Of a DNA stretch of 32,752 bases, positions 20,340 through 29,460 are shown piece after piece. Position numbers and translations under genes: made by a program. Under the pieces are notes generated by a model. It made no database searches, was not told where the DNA came from, and saw only the letters and a program-made list of their open reading frames with translations. The stretch spans positions 1 through 32,752 of the IMG/VR virus record IMGVR_UViG_3300033144_003633. The stretch is one strand, 5' to 3'. Source of the stretch: a virus. Numbering within the stretch: position 1 is the stretch's first letter; each line of letters begins with the position of its first letter.

Positions 20340-21347
20340 ATGGAGAATACAGCAACAAAAAATACTTTTACTCTTCCTAGTAATAAGAAGGTATTAGTAG
20401 TCCCTGTAAGGAGAAAAGGGAAGTGGTTATCAACAGACCACGAGGCAAACTTTTTATTTAAGCATTCTTATTTTTCTGTAGTAGTTCCTAGGAATCAAAC
20501 TACAGGTGCTTTTACTGACCCACTAACTCCGGAGGAAAGAGCTTACTTTGAAAGCCCTGCCTCTGGATTAGCTTTGGGTGCAAATGATTTGTCTATTTAT
20601 AATAAAGAAAAGAATTACTGGGCAGATTTTAGAGTAAAACTTGATAAGAATGTATTAATATTGGATTTATCAGAACCTTTAGATTATATCCGCTGGAGAG
20701 TATTACTTGTTAATAAAGATATAATTGCACCTTCAGCAGAGGAAAAGTTTGGAAAAGGTACTTATAAGTTTGCTATTGTCGAAGAAGGATACCAAAATGA
20801 CGAGAAAGTCAAAGCTGCAAGTAGTAAAACAGAAGCTTACAAAGCTTTTGGAGCTATGATGAATTCTGCAGATAAAATGCAAAATTTCTTAAATGTATAT
20901 TTAACTCAGAAACCAAGAGGAAAGTCTATTCCTCCTAATGCTAGTTTAGATTTTCTTACAGCAGAAATTGAAAAAATAATTCAAGGAGATTTAACTGGGT
21001 TTTTAGAATTATGCAGAGATACTCAGTATGATGATAAAGTTTTAGTGTACAATGCTTTAAAAGCAAAAGCTTTAACCAGGTCAGGACTAACATTCCAGAC
21101 TCCGGAAGGAAAATCCATAGGAGAAAGTATGGATGCTGTAATTGCCTTTATTAAAGACCCTTTACATAATGAAGAGGTCATAAAAATAAAAGCCAGGATA
21201 GAGAATTCTTACGGAACTAAGAAGCCTTCTACTGTAAAAGCTAAACCTCCTGTTGCTACAAAAGAAGTAGAAACAAAAACAACAGAGGTTAAGAAAGGTA
21301 GAAAACCTAAATCTAAAGGAGATTCTAATTCTAAAAAAGTTGAATAA
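20340..21347 (+). CDS. Head-associated protein after MCP, 335 aa
   Basis: An alpha/beta N-terminal domain of about 140 residues (KKVLVVPVRRKGKWLSTDHE; YWADFRVKLDKNVLILDLSE) is followed by a helical part and a Lys-rich unstructured tail (about residues 290-335). The basic tail would bind DNA or the acidic capsid interior. The place directly after the capsid gene is typical of crAss-like virion proteins of unknown role. I do not assign a named family. Confidence 0.6.
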   Translation: MENTATKNTFTLPSNKKVLVVPVRRKGKWLSTDHEANFLFKHSYFSVVVPRNQTTGAFTDPLTPEERAYFESPASGLALGANDLSIYNKEKNYWADFRVKLDKNVLILDLSEPLDYIRWRVLLVNKDIIAPSAEEKFGKGTYKFAIVEEGYQNDEKVKAASSKTEAYKAFGAMMNSADKMQNFLNVYLTQKPRGKSIPPNASLDFLTAEIEKIIQGDLTGFLELCRDTQYDDKVLVYNALKAKALTRSGLTFQTPEGKSIGESMDAVIAFIKDPLHNEEVIKIKARIENSYGTKKPSTVKAKPPVATKEVETKTTEVKKGRKPKSKGDSNSKKVE

Positions 21348-21349
21348 AG

Positions 21350-22069
21350 ATGACGGCAGCAGAAATGAAAACTCGGTTTTTAATACTTTATGATAAAGTA
21401 ACAAATCTTGCTGCCCCTGGATATGAGGACACTGAAATAACGGAATTTTTAAATAAAGCTCAGTTACAATTTGTAAAACACAGGTATCAAGAAAAAGCTA
21501 ATCAGTATTATGAAGGATTTGAGGAAACAGAGAAAAGGAGAAAAGATTTGTCAGAACTAGTAAGAAATTCAGAACTTACAAGTGCAAATTGGTCTTCTGA
21601 CCAAACAGGAGTGACTCCTAACGGAGTATTCTTTGATTTGGAAGAAGATTTTCTCTATACCCTCAGAGAAGAAGCTACTATAGCATCTTCTGATTCTTGT
21701 GTAGATGGAAATAGAATAACAGTAAAGCCTATAACGCATGATGAATACTCTATAAATCTTATGAACCCATTTAAAACTCCAGACACTACACATATTTGGA
21801 GATTAGATTACAGTAGAGATTTAACGCAGGGACTTACAAACACTAAACAGAGACATGAACTAATAACTGATGGAACTTATACTATTAATACCTATCATGT
21901 AAGGTATCTTAAAGTACCTTCTAGTATAGATATAGTAGCAGGACTTACATCAGAATTGAATGACAGTGTTCATGGGGAAATAGTGGATAATGCAGTTAGG
22001 ATAGCTTCAGGGATAACAGATCCTGGAACTTATAAATTGAAAGTACTAGAGCAACAAGCATCAGAATAA
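21350..22069 (+). CDS. Connector/ring-type structural protein, 239 aa
   Basis: The N-terminal helices TAAEMKTRFLILYDKVTNLA, then PGYEDTEITEFLNKAQLQFV (about 22-41), resemble head-completion or tail-adaptor proteins of crAss-like phages. The rest is beta-rich. Such proteins form a ring beneath the portal that seals the head and joins it to the tail. It overlaps the next gene by 1 nt (TAATG). The assignment as a ring protein is from pattern and location and needs a profile search. Confidence 0.6.
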   Translation: MTAAEMKTRFLILYDKVTNLAAPGYEDTEITEFLNKAQLQFVKHRYQEKANQYYEGFEETEKRRKDLSELVRNSELTSANWSSDQTGVTPNGVFFDLEEDFLYTLREEATIASSDSCVDGNRITVKPITHDEYSINLMNPFKTPDTTHIWRLDYSRDLTQGLTNTKQRHELITDGTYTINTYHVRYLKVPSSIDIVAGLTSELNDSVHGEIVDNAVRIASGITDPGTYKLKVLEQQASE

Positions 22070-22314
22070 TGACTATTGAAGATATAGAAAACAGACAAAA
22101 AGACTTACAAGCTCAGTTGGATAAATATCTGAGTTTAAAAGACCAATTTGAGGCTGCAATACAAAAAAATACTGCCTCCATACAAGCAACCCATGGTGCT
22201 ATTCAAGACTGTGAGTATTGGAAAGAAAAAGTAAGAGAAAGGGAAGAAAAAAAGAATGAAAAAAAAACTAATTCATCTAAAAAAGCAAAAGTAGAAACCG
22301 TAACTAATGGCTAA
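22069..22314 (+). CDS. 81-aa coiled-coil protein
   Basis: A single long amphipathic helix (DIENRQKDLQAQLDKYLSLK, continuing to about residue 45), then GAIQDCEYWKEK and a Lys/Glu tail. It overlaps neighbours on both sides (TAATG at the start, 8 nt at the end). Short coiled-coil proteins of this kind stand beside head-fibre genes and may be fibre anchors or chaperones. No named family. Confidence 0.55.
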   Translation: MTIEDIENRQKDLQAQLDKYLSLKDQFEAAIQKNTASIQATHGAIQDCEYWKEKVREREEKKNEKKTNSSKKAKVETVTNG

Positions 22315-22930
22315 AAAAGTAACAGCTTTTAATCACTTACCTGGATATGATGATGACAGGTTTGTAGTTTTTTCTAAACAATTCAATGAATTGATAGATG
22401 TCTACAACTTATTACAACCTACTCCCGGTACCCTTGCTGCAGATATAGTTCAAGAATATACTGCGGGAAGTGGGGTGACTATAGACGGGTTTCTAATACA
22501 AGATGGATTACTGTTAGGAACAGTAACAGTACCTGCAGTAACTGGTACTGTAGGTATCTTAGAAGAAGATCAAACTTGGACAGGTATAAATACTTTTTCA
22601 AACGCTACTCCAATAAAAACAGATGTAGTAGGAGAACGTACTCTAAATAATGGAGTAAATGTAGATGGAGTACTTTTAAAAGATGGTACTGTAAGAATTT
22701 CAGGTATTCAGGTATTAAAAGCCCAACAACTTGCAGAAGTAGATCCTGGGGCAATTACAAATTATACAGCACATGCTTCAGGAGGAGTAGCAGTAACATC
22801 AAATGCAGCTACTGATTTAGATACCACTGCAGCTGCTCTTGCATTATTAGAAAATGAAGTAACCGCTTTAAGAGCTAGTTATATAAGTCTTTTAGCTAAA
22901 CTTAGAACTCATGGCATGATTGCCACATAA
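22307..22930 (+). CDS. Head-fibre-like protein with GVxxDG repeats, 207 aa
   Basis: The N-terminus (FNHLPGYDDDRFVVFSKQFN) would be the anchor. The middle has two copies of a beta-solenoid-type repeat, GVTIDGFLIQDG (about residues 56-67) and GVNVDGVLLKDG (about 117-128). The C-terminus is a trimeric-looking helix (LALLENEVTALRASYISLLA). This layout is seen in small head or tail fibres of Bacteroidota phages. It is the last gene before a 110-nt gap. Confidence 0.6.
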   Translation: MAKKVTAFNHLPGYDDDRFVVFSKQFNELIDVYNLLQPTPGTLAADIVQEYTAGSGVTIDGFLIQDGLLLGTVTVPAVTGTVGILEEDQTWTGINTFSNATPIKTDVVGERTLNNGVNVDGVLLKDGTVRISGIQVLKAQQLAEVDPGAITNYTAHASGGVAVTSNAATDLDTTAAALALLENEVTALRASYISLLAKLRTHGMIAT

Positions 22931-23039
22931 TATTTAAAATTAAACCGGACTAGAGGTTTTGGAAAAGACAGAAAAACAAGAATCTCAATATTAGTCCACA
23001 ACTAAACTAAACTAATTGTCAAAATAAAAACCAAATAAA

Positions 23040-24323
23040 ATGAGTACAGAACAAGTAAGAAACGTAAATTACCTAATTGTAGGTCAAGATTTAGCAGATC
23101 AGACCCCTGCAAATGATGAACCCATTTCTGGCCTTACAGAGGGAGAAGTAGGAGTATTTTCATTGGCGGGGTTACGAAGAGATGCCTCTGATACAGACAC
23201 CCAATTTAGAATTGTTATTGGAGGTGCTAGTAGTAAGCCTTTCTTTGTATCAGATATAATTACAAAGGCTAATGTGAAAGCAATTTCTACAAAGGCAGGT
23301 GCTGCAGCAACTGAACAAGAGGACTCTATTGGATTTAATGGAACTACAGGTTCTATTGATGATGTAGTAAGCACTTTGTATATGGTAGCTATTTATGTTC
23401 AGGAATACCTGACATCAAATACTGATGGTCGTAAAATCAAGCATTTCCAATACAATTCTGCAGCTAGTACTAATGAAGCAGCTATTGCAACAGGATTAAC
23501 AAAATCTGCGGTTAATAACTTCTCTAAGGAAGCAGAAGAATATGTTGGATTTAAATGCCTAGCTAATCATGCAGGAGTAGTATGGACAGGTACTCATACT
23601 CACCTTACTTTTACTAAGGGAAGTAAAACAGTATTGTCTACAGATGCTGCAGGAGTTGCGAATGCGGGTACCATTACAACAATGGCCGCAGGAGACTATA
23701 TTAAAGTAGGAGTAGGACTAACAGAGCATGCTTATAAAGTAGCTTCAATTAGTGGAACAGGAACTGCCAGTTTAGTACTGGAATACCCCTTTCAAGAAGC
23801 TACAACTACAATTGCCAAAGCTTCCGGAAGATATATAACTGCTGCTGCAATTGCTGGTGTGGCCTGTGGGGTTTATATGACTGGAAAACCTCTTTCAAAT
23901 GTAATTGGGAAAGAGTTTTACAAGAAAGCTCGTTGGGAATTATCTCTGACTAACTTTGGAACTACTACCCAAGTAAGAGAAGCTAACGCTGATCCTGGAA
24001 GTGGTACTTATGAAGAAATCTCACAACAAGAGTTCTTCATGGAAGGTTTCAAAGGTGAATATCACCGAATGGGAGAACCTGGGATTTATCCTCTTGCTAG
24101 CAAAGCTGAATCTGCAGATGCACCATATGATTTGACTACCATTCAGTGGGAAGATAGTCATGTTGTAGGATTTACTGGAAATGTATCTCCAAAACAACTA
24201 ACTATTGCATCTCCTGCTACAGGAACTGGTGATATGGTGGTTGGTAGTTACATGGCAAATGGTACTGAAGGTGTTTGGCCAGTATTAGCACAGCTAACTG
24301 GTCTTACTGTAACAACAGTATAG
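23040..24323 (+). CDS. Abundant-type structural protein, 427 aa, unknown
   Basis: Ala/Gly/Thr-rich, beta-dominated, without signal or membrane segment. Residues ~100-185 carry 'VVSTLYMVAIYVQEYL' and 'KHFQYNSAAST'. The C-terminal ~130 residues contain 'YDLTTIQWEDSHVVGFTGNV'. It has its own long leader and is followed by the strongest intrinsic terminator in the window, so it is likely made in large amounts. Candidates are an auxiliary capsid protein, a tail-tube-like protein or a cargo protein. It is not a sheath, as no matching tube/sheath pair is seen. I do not recognise the family with certainty. Confidence 0.6.
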   Translation: MSTEQVRNVNYLIVGQDLADQTPANDEPISGLTEGEVGVFSLAGLRRDASDTDTQFRIVIGGASSKPFFVSDIITKANVKAISTKAGAAATEQEDSIGFNGTTGSIDDVVSTLYMVAIYVQEYLTSNTDGRKIKHFQYNSAASTNEAAIATGLTKSAVNNFSKEAEEYVGFKCLANHAGVVWTGTHTHLTFTKGSKTVLSTDAAGVANAGTITTMAAGDYIKVGVGLTEHAYKVASISGTGTASLVLEYPFQEATTTIAKASGRYITAAAIAGVACGVYMTGKPLSNVIGKEFYKKARWELSLTNFGTTTQVREANADPGSGTYEEISQQEFFMEGFKGEYHRMGEPGIYPLASKAESADAPYDLTTIQWEDSHVVGFTGNVSPKQLTIASPATGTGDMVVGSYMANGTEGVWPVLAQLTGLTVTTV

Positions 24324-24334
24324 TGATAGTGTAC

Positions 24335-24377
24335 TAATCAAGGGGAGAGGAAACTCTCCCCCTGATTACTTTTTATT
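24335..24377 (+). terminator. Strong intrinsic terminator
   Basis: A 15-bp stem with one A-C mismatch (24335-24349 with 24354-24368) is capped by a GAAA tetraloop and followed by CTTTTTATT. It lies 11 nt after the stop of the 427-aa structural gene and is the best terminator in the window. Confidence 0.9.
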
Positions 24378-24398
24378 AATCCCTAATAACCTCAGAAG

Positions 24399-24974
24399 AT
24401 GCCTTCTAATCTTTTCGTGGATTTTAATATCCTACAAAGTGATAATGCCCGGGAGTTTAAGTTCTATGAGACTACTGGTGCATATGATGCAAATGATAAT
24501 CCAGGGGGCTATGGTACTCCTAATGATACTACTGGAGATGTCACTTCTGCGTTACTAAAAGTAACTCCTCCAGGAGGAACAGAAGTAACATTAGATTTAT
24601 TAGTACTTTCCTCCTTTTTTCCTACAACGGATAAAACTAAAGAGTTTAGCATAAAATCTCAAGATTTAAGCTTGGGACAAGATATTCAATTTGCTGATGG
24701 TGCCTGGACTTTCAAATATGAAATAGAAGCTCCTAACGAAGCCACTACAGTAATTAACAATCAAACTATACTAATATCTGGTAAAGCCAGATGCTGTGTA
24801 TATGGATTACTAGCAGATGTAGATTTATGTGATTGTGATGGAACAGATTTAGCCCGGGCTTTAGAAGCTTATACCTATTACAGGGCTGCCGTAGCTTGTG
24901 CTGCTTGTGGAGATGCTTCTAAATTTGCAGACATATTAAAGATCATAGATAAATACTGTAATTGTAAATGTTAA
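24399..24974 (+). CDS. 191-aa virion-type protein with Cys-rich C-terminus
   Basis: A beta-sandwich-like N-terminal domain of about 130 residues is followed by a helical C-terminal part rich in cysteine: RCCVYG, DLCDCDG, ACAACGD and a final YCNCKC. Ten Cys in the last 65 residues is odd for a cytoplasmically assembled protein. It suggests metal clusters or disulphides formed outside the cell. It is the first gene after the strong terminator, so a promoter should lie between 24378 and 24398 or readthrough occurs. Function unknown; it opens the fibre block. Confidence 0.6.
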   Translation: MPSNLFVDFNILQSDNAREFKFYETTGAYDANDNPGGYGTPNDTTGDVTSALLKVTPPGGTEVTLDLLVLSSFFPTTDKTKEFSIKSQDLSLGQDIQFADGAWTFKYEIEAPNEATTVINNQTILISGKARCCVYGLLADVDLCDCDGTDLARALEAYTYYRAAVACAACGDASKFADILKIIDKYCNCKC

Positions 24975-24980
24975 TATAAA

Positions 24981-25511
24981 ATGGCAAATAAAGAACTACT
25001 CTGTACAGATAACTATACTCTGCCTAAGGGAGATAAAGGTCCTAAAGGCCTAATAGGAAATACTGGAGCACAAGGTCCTGCAGGCCCAGGTATTCAAGGT
25101 CCAACAGGTCCTGCTGGAGGTAATAAAATTGATATTAACTTGCAAAGTTCTTCTTTTCCCTATATAGAAATTTCTAATACTAGTCATGAAGACCTTGCTT
25201 ATTTTATTTTCCCAGGTACTGCAACATTTACTCCAAAGACTTGGAGAATAGGATTTAGTATGCTATCTAAATCTCAAGTAAATACTGTAGAGGTAGAACT
25301 TGGTTATATAAAGAAAAATGGTACCAAAGAGATTGTAGCTAGTTTTAGTAAAGATTTACAATCCGTATCTTCTACATATATAGTAGAAGAAATAACTACC
25401 TTTTCAAATCTACCTGCAGATGCTAAAATATTTTATATTAGTGCTTCTACAGCATTAGCCCCAGTAACTAATGCTTCAACTAGATTTTACGCTACAGAAA
25501 TAAGAGAATAA
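24981..25511 (+). CDS. Collagen-like fibre protein, 176 aa
   Basis: The N-terminal anchor (ELLCTDNYTLPKGDKGPKG) runs into a short Gly-X-Y collagen-like stretch (about residues 16-47). It then has a beta-sandwich of ~125 residues (AYFIFPGTATFTPKTWRIGF). The N-terminal CTDN anchor and the C-terminal domain both resemble the next protein, so these are tandem paralogues. Such proteins form thin trimeric virion fibres. It overlaps the next gene by 1 nt. Confidence 0.7.
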   Translation: MANKELLCTDNYTLPKGDKGPKGLIGNTGAQGPAGPGIQGPTGPAGGNKIDINLQSSSFPYIEISNTSHEDLAYFIFPGTATFTPKTWRIGFSMLSKSQVNTVEVELGYIKKNGTKEIVASFSKDLQSVSSTYIVEEITTFSNLPADAKIFYISASTALAPVTNASTRFYATEIRE

Positions 25512-26635
25512 TGGGAGAAGTTTATACCTGTACAGATAACGCAAAAAGCATTTCTAATGATACTATTGGAATGGCGGGAGATCAGGGATTTACAGGTCCT
25601 AATGGACCTACTGGTAATCCTTGGGCTGTAGGAATTGTTCATCCTAGTACCCTTACCTCTTTTGTAGGTAAGAATTATGTATTAAATTCTGCAGATGTAC
25701 CTTTTCCAAGTACAGGTAATGTACTACAGACCGGAGATAGATACTTAAATTCTCTTACAGGGGAATGGTTTATATATTCCTCCACTCTAGGCAATTGGGT
25801 AGCTCAATCTACAAATTTAAAAGGAAACCAAGGCCCTCCTAATTATGCAGTTACTGAAGTTTCTTTTACTAAAAATATAGCTACCGGATGGACTGTATCC
25901 ACTGTTTATGATAAACAATTGGTAGGACACGTGATTTGGCCAGGTTCTAATGTAGCCGGGGCTATAAGCTCTGTGAAAGTGGCACTGAGTACTAATACGC
26001 AAACTGCTAGTACTGATGTAATACTACATCTAGTAAATTTAGGACCTGCCATTGGGGATATAGATGATATAGTAGTAGCTGCAAAAACAGAAACAGTTTC
26101 TGGAGATGGTAGCCTTGGCTCTATGCAGATAGTAGATTTAAATATAATACCTGCCAATGTACCTGCAAATCCTGAAATGTTTGGATTATTTGTTACTCTT
26201 AGTATGACAGGACCTCATGAAAGGCAGATATTAGAACAATTAACTAGTCAGTATAGCGGGGAAATAGCTGTTAATTATAAGCAGAATATTCTAAAATCAA
26301 AAGAAGACACTAGAAACTCATTTTACAATGTACTTTCTAAACACGGTTTAATAAGTAGAAATGAATTTCCAGAAGAAAGAAATAAAAGAATTCAAGAAGA
26401 AAGAGAAGCACAATCTAAAACTGATAGTAAGACTCAAGCAGATGTAGATAAATTTTCTGAAGATTCTTCTACAGTAAGTGGGGCTAAAAATTATAACTCT
26501 TTTGACCCTTCTCCTAAAGGAGGAAGAGGAAGTCAAGGGGATGGCAAAGGGGACGGACCTCCAGGATATGATCCTACAGACCCTGGAACAGGATTTAATC
26601 CTGCCGTAAATATTCATCATTTAAGTATAAGATAA
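25511..26635 (+). CDS. Collagen-like fibre protein, 374 aa, paralogue of previous
   Basis: It starts MGEVYTCTDNAKSISNDTIG with a short Gly-X-Y patch (GDQGFTGPNGPTG). An inserted region of about 70 residues (residues 38-110; GDRYLNSLTGEWFIYSSTLG) resembles a short fibre motif common in phages. Then comes a beta-sandwich homologous in pattern to the 176-aa protein (VIWPGSNVAGAISSVKVALS). It ends in a charged coiled coil and a Gly/Asp/Pro-rich tail. It probably forms a virion fibre together with its neighbour. The tail ends NIHHLSIR. Confidence 0.65.
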   Translation: MGEVYTCTDNAKSISNDTIGMAGDQGFTGPNGPTGNPWAVGIVHPSTLTSFVGKNYVLNSADVPFPSTGNVLQTGDRYLNSLTGEWFIYSSTLGNWVAQSTNLKGNQGPPNYAVTEVSFTKNIATGWTVSTVYDKQLVGHVIWPGSNVAGAISSVKVALSTNTQTASTDVILHLVNLGPAIGDIDDIVVAAKTETVSGDGSLGSMQIVDLNIIPANVPANPEMFGLFVTLSMTGPHERQILEQLTSQYSGEIAVNYKQNILKSKEDTRNSFYNVLSKHGLISRNEFPEERNKRIQEEREAQSKTDSKTQADVDKFSEDSSTVSGAKNYNSFDPSPKGGRGSQGDGKGDGPPGYDPTDPGTGFNPAVNIHHLSIR

Positions 26636-27081
26636 TGGCAGTAACCTACTATACATCAAATGATTTACTTGTAAGACGTACTTACATGGCAAAGTGGATA
26701 TGTCACCAAATGCAGAAATTTGCTAATCAAATCTGTTATGGAGAACTAATACCACAACAAACTACTATGAATTTTCAATACATAGTAGCAGCTTTAGAGG
26801 CTATGCAATGTTACAGTCCTATTACAACAGAAACAGAAGATGGAGTGGATAATTGTCTTACTGAACTAAATTTAGATAACTTTTTTAATAATGTGACTGA
26901 TATAACTGGATTATGTTTTCTACCTAAAGGTTCTACATATAGACCGGCTGCTTTACCAGATCCTGAAATAGTAGCTCCCTTAGAATTAGGAGGAGGAGAC
27001 TGGACTACTAATGACGGAGAACTTTTAGGAGATATACATCCTAATCCCTATGATTCAGAAGATTATAGTACAAACCCTTAA
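26635..27081 (+). CDS. 148-aa virion-type protein, Bacteroidota-phage family
   Basis: A helical first half (LVRRTYMAKWICHQMQKFAN) is followed by LTELNLDNFFNNVTDITGLC and an acidic, proline-rich tail. Four or five cysteines are spread over the N-terminal part. It sits between collagen-like and adaptor-type genes with TAATG overlap, so it may assemble with the fibres. No functional family can be named. Confidence 0.55.
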   Translation: MAVTYYTSNDLLVRRTYMAKWICHQMQKFANQICYGELIPQQTTMNFQYIVAALEAMQCYSPITTETEDGVDNCLTELNLDNFFNNVTDITGLCFLPKGSTYRPAALPDPEIVAPLELGGGDWTTNDGELLGDIHPNPYDSEDYSTNP

Positions 27082-27092
27082 AATAAATAAAA

Positions 27093-27482
27093 ATGGCATC
27101 AATAATATCAAAATTCACACTTACAAGTGCAGATTTATTAACTGATAAGATAGATTTATCAGTAAGTAATACTATAACTCTCACTCATGGGGGAATAAAT
27201 AGGGCAAAAGTAATAGCAACTTCAGCAGGAGGTACAGCTACAACTATTTACACAGCAGATGACTTTGCAGCAATTTGCTACATATATGTAAAAAATGTAG
27301 ATGAAACTGCTACTGATTATTTGTACGTGTATGATGATACTACTGCAGGGGACCCTATAATTTTAAAACTTGCAGGAGGAGAATGGGCTTGGATGCCCAC
27401 AATAGCAGATAAAACTCTTAGAGTTTATGCTACCACAACAGGAACAATTGTAGAATACGGCTTCTTTGGTGAAGACCAATAA
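27093..27482 (+). CDS. Small beta-sandwich virion protein, 129 aa
   Basis: Thr/Ala-rich with regular strands (SNTITLTHGGINRAKVIATS; ETATDYLYVYDDTTAGDPII; KTLRVYATTTGTIVEYGFFG). It resembles decoration or small fibre-knob domains. It is of the same type as the 108-aa protein that opens the late region. Separated from the large fibre gene by 11 nt, it may cap or chaperone that fibre. Confidence 0.55.
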   Translation: MASIISKFTLTSADLLTDKIDLSVSNTITLTHGGINRAKVIATSAGGTATTIYTADDFAAICYIYVKNVDETATDYLYVYDDTTAGDPIILKLAGGEWAWMPTIADKTLRVYATTTGTIVEYGFFGEDQ

Positions 27483-27493
27483 AATAAAATAAC

Positions 27494-29434
27494 ATGGCAA
27501 CAATTAATACTCTACCCTTATTAACAGCTACAGGATCTTTAGATGGAACTGAAGAATATCCTTTACATAAAGGGGGTACTGATTATAAAGCAACAGGTAC
27601 TGAAATTTTAGCCACTTTAACAGCGGCATTAAATACAGAAATAGCTAGTACAAATACTGAAATACTAGCATTGCAATCAGGTAAATTAGAAAAATCTGGA
27701 GGCACTATGACCGGAGATATAGTTTTAAACGGTAATGCCACAAATGTTTTACACCCAATCACTAAACAACAATTTGATGCTGCCCTTGCTTTAAAAGCTA
27801 ATACTACCGGAGCAACTTTAGATGCTGCAGCTACAGGAGTAACTGCAGCGGATACAGCAGAAACTACCGCAGTAGCTACTACAGCCTATGTAGCAAGTAA
27901 GATAGAATACGAAGTAAATAAACAAACCATAGTAGCAGCAGCCTCTAAAACATTAGTAGAAGCTGAAAAAGGTATTATAGCTGTAAATTATACTACTACT
28001 GGTACTGTTAATATAACTTTACCTCTTATTTCAGGATTAACAGAAGCTACAAGATGTCAGTACACTGTAGTAGATACTGGACTAAATGCAGGTACAAATC
28101 CTATCTCTATAGCCCGTAGTGGAACAGATGTAATAGACGGAATTGCAGAACCTGTAAGTATTACTTCTGATGGAGAGAGTGTAGTCTTATTTACAAATGG
28201 GTCAGGTTCTTGGTTTATCAAAGATAAGGTAAGTATAGCATCCAATACTAAAAAAGGAATTGTAGAATTATCAAGTACTGCAGAAGCGGAAGCTCTTACA
28301 AACGCTACTACTGCTATTACTCCTTCTACGCTAGGAGATGTTCTAGATGAGGAGCTTTATTCTGTAAATATATCTGCATCAACTTCTAAAACTTTTGTGG
28401 AAGCTGATGGAGGTAGTAAATGGTTCTTTACTGCTACTGCAAGTTCTCCAGTAGCAATTGCTTTGCCTAATCCTACTTCTTTAGCAAGTGCTGGAAGATT
28501 TGTACTTACTATCTCAGATGCAGGAAATGCAACTGCCAATGATATAGTAATAACTCCTGCCGGAGGAACAATTGATGGAGCAACTAGCTTTACAATAGAT
28601 TCTTCTTATTCATCTTTAACTATTTATACAAATGGAACTAATTACTATACTACAGGAAATACTGCACGAGCTACAGTACCAGTAACTCCTGGAGGGGTAA
28701 ATAGCCAATTCCAGTACAATAATTCAGGAGCATTTGGGGCAAGTAGTGTCCTTACTACAGACGGAACTACCTTGGGAATAGGTAATACTGCACAATCTTC
28801 TCATTTAATAAGACTGGACGGAGATTCAAGTGCCGCTAGTAGGATGCTTCATATAGAACACACTGAAACTGGAGGAGCCTCTTATGGGGTAGAAATGAAT
28901 TTAGATGGGGTTGCTGGATCATATCATAAATTTGGCTATCGTACTAGAATAGATGGGGGAGGAATAGGAAATGATGGAATCTGTATAGCTATTGAGAAGG
29001 GAGCTTATACTACAGATGTTCCCAGTGCTGATATTATATTCCACGGAGAATTAGGACATACATCAAGAAAAAACTATGGAGCCTATCTAATAGCTACTTC
29101 TTCAAATTCTCAAGATAATACAGGAGCTTACTTAAATGTTGCTAATGCGGGAGCAGGAAATGCATATGCTTTAGACATTATCGCAGGAGATATTAAAGTT
29201 GGTACCGGAACAGGAACAAAAATAGGAACAGCAGTTACTCAAAAACTAGGATTCTGGAATGTAACTCCTGTAGTACAACCTAGTTCTATAGGGGAAACTA
29301 CCGGATATGCCGCTGTAGGAGGCACTAATGTAAATTCAAATGATACTTTCACAGGTAACTCTGGGACTAAGGCTTATACACTTAATGATGTTGTAAAACA
29401 TTTAAAAGCAGTAGGAATATTAGTAGTATCATAG
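27494..29434 (+). CDS. Tail/side fibre protein, 646 aa
   Basis: Repetitive, Thr/Ala/Gly-rich. The N-terminus has INTLPLLTATGSLDGTEEYP, a start seen in many fibre proteins. Then come GGTMTGDIVLNGN (about residue 70-82, a common phage-fibre repeat) and TTAVATTAYVASKI (about 123-136, another). Two homologous beta domains follow, about 143-245 and 293-385 (KTLVEAEKGIIAVNY... and KTFVEADGGSKWFFT...). The C-terminal ~200 residues should carry the receptor-binding or trimerisation part. It is probably a host-recognition fibre. No intramolecular chaperone is obvious. Confidence 0.75.
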   Translation: MATINTLPLLTATGSLDGTEEYPLHKGGTDYKATGTEILATLTAALNTEIASTNTEILALQSGKLEKSGGTMTGDIVLNGNATNVLHPITKQQFDAALALKANTTGATLDAAATGVTAADTAETTAVATTAYVASKIEYEVNKQTIVAAASKTLVEAEKGIIAVNYTTTGTVNITLPLISGLTEATRCQYTVVDTGLNAGTNPISIARSGTDVIDGIAEPVSITSDGESVVLFTNGSGSWFIKDKVSIASNTKKGIVELSSTAEAEALTNATTAITPSTLGDVLDEELYSVNISASTSKTFVEADGGSKWFFTATASSPVAIALPNPTSLASAGRFVLTISDAGNATANDIVITPAGGTIDGATSFTIDSSYSSLTIYTNGTNYYTTGNTARATVPVTPGGVNSQFQYNNSGAFGASSVLTTDGTTLGIGNTAQSSHLIRLDGDSSAASRMLHIEHTETGGASYGVEMNLDGVAGSYHKFGYRTRIDGGGIGNDGICIAIEKGAYTTDVPSADIIFHGELGHTSRKNYGAYLIATSSNSQDNTGAYLNVANAGAGNAYALDIIAGDIKVGTGTGTKIGTAVTQKLGFWNVTPVVQPSSIGETTGYAAVGGTNVNSNDTFTGNSGTKAYTLNDVVKHLKAVGILVVS

Positions 29435-29460
29435 TAAAATAATTATTCTAATTTTTAGAA

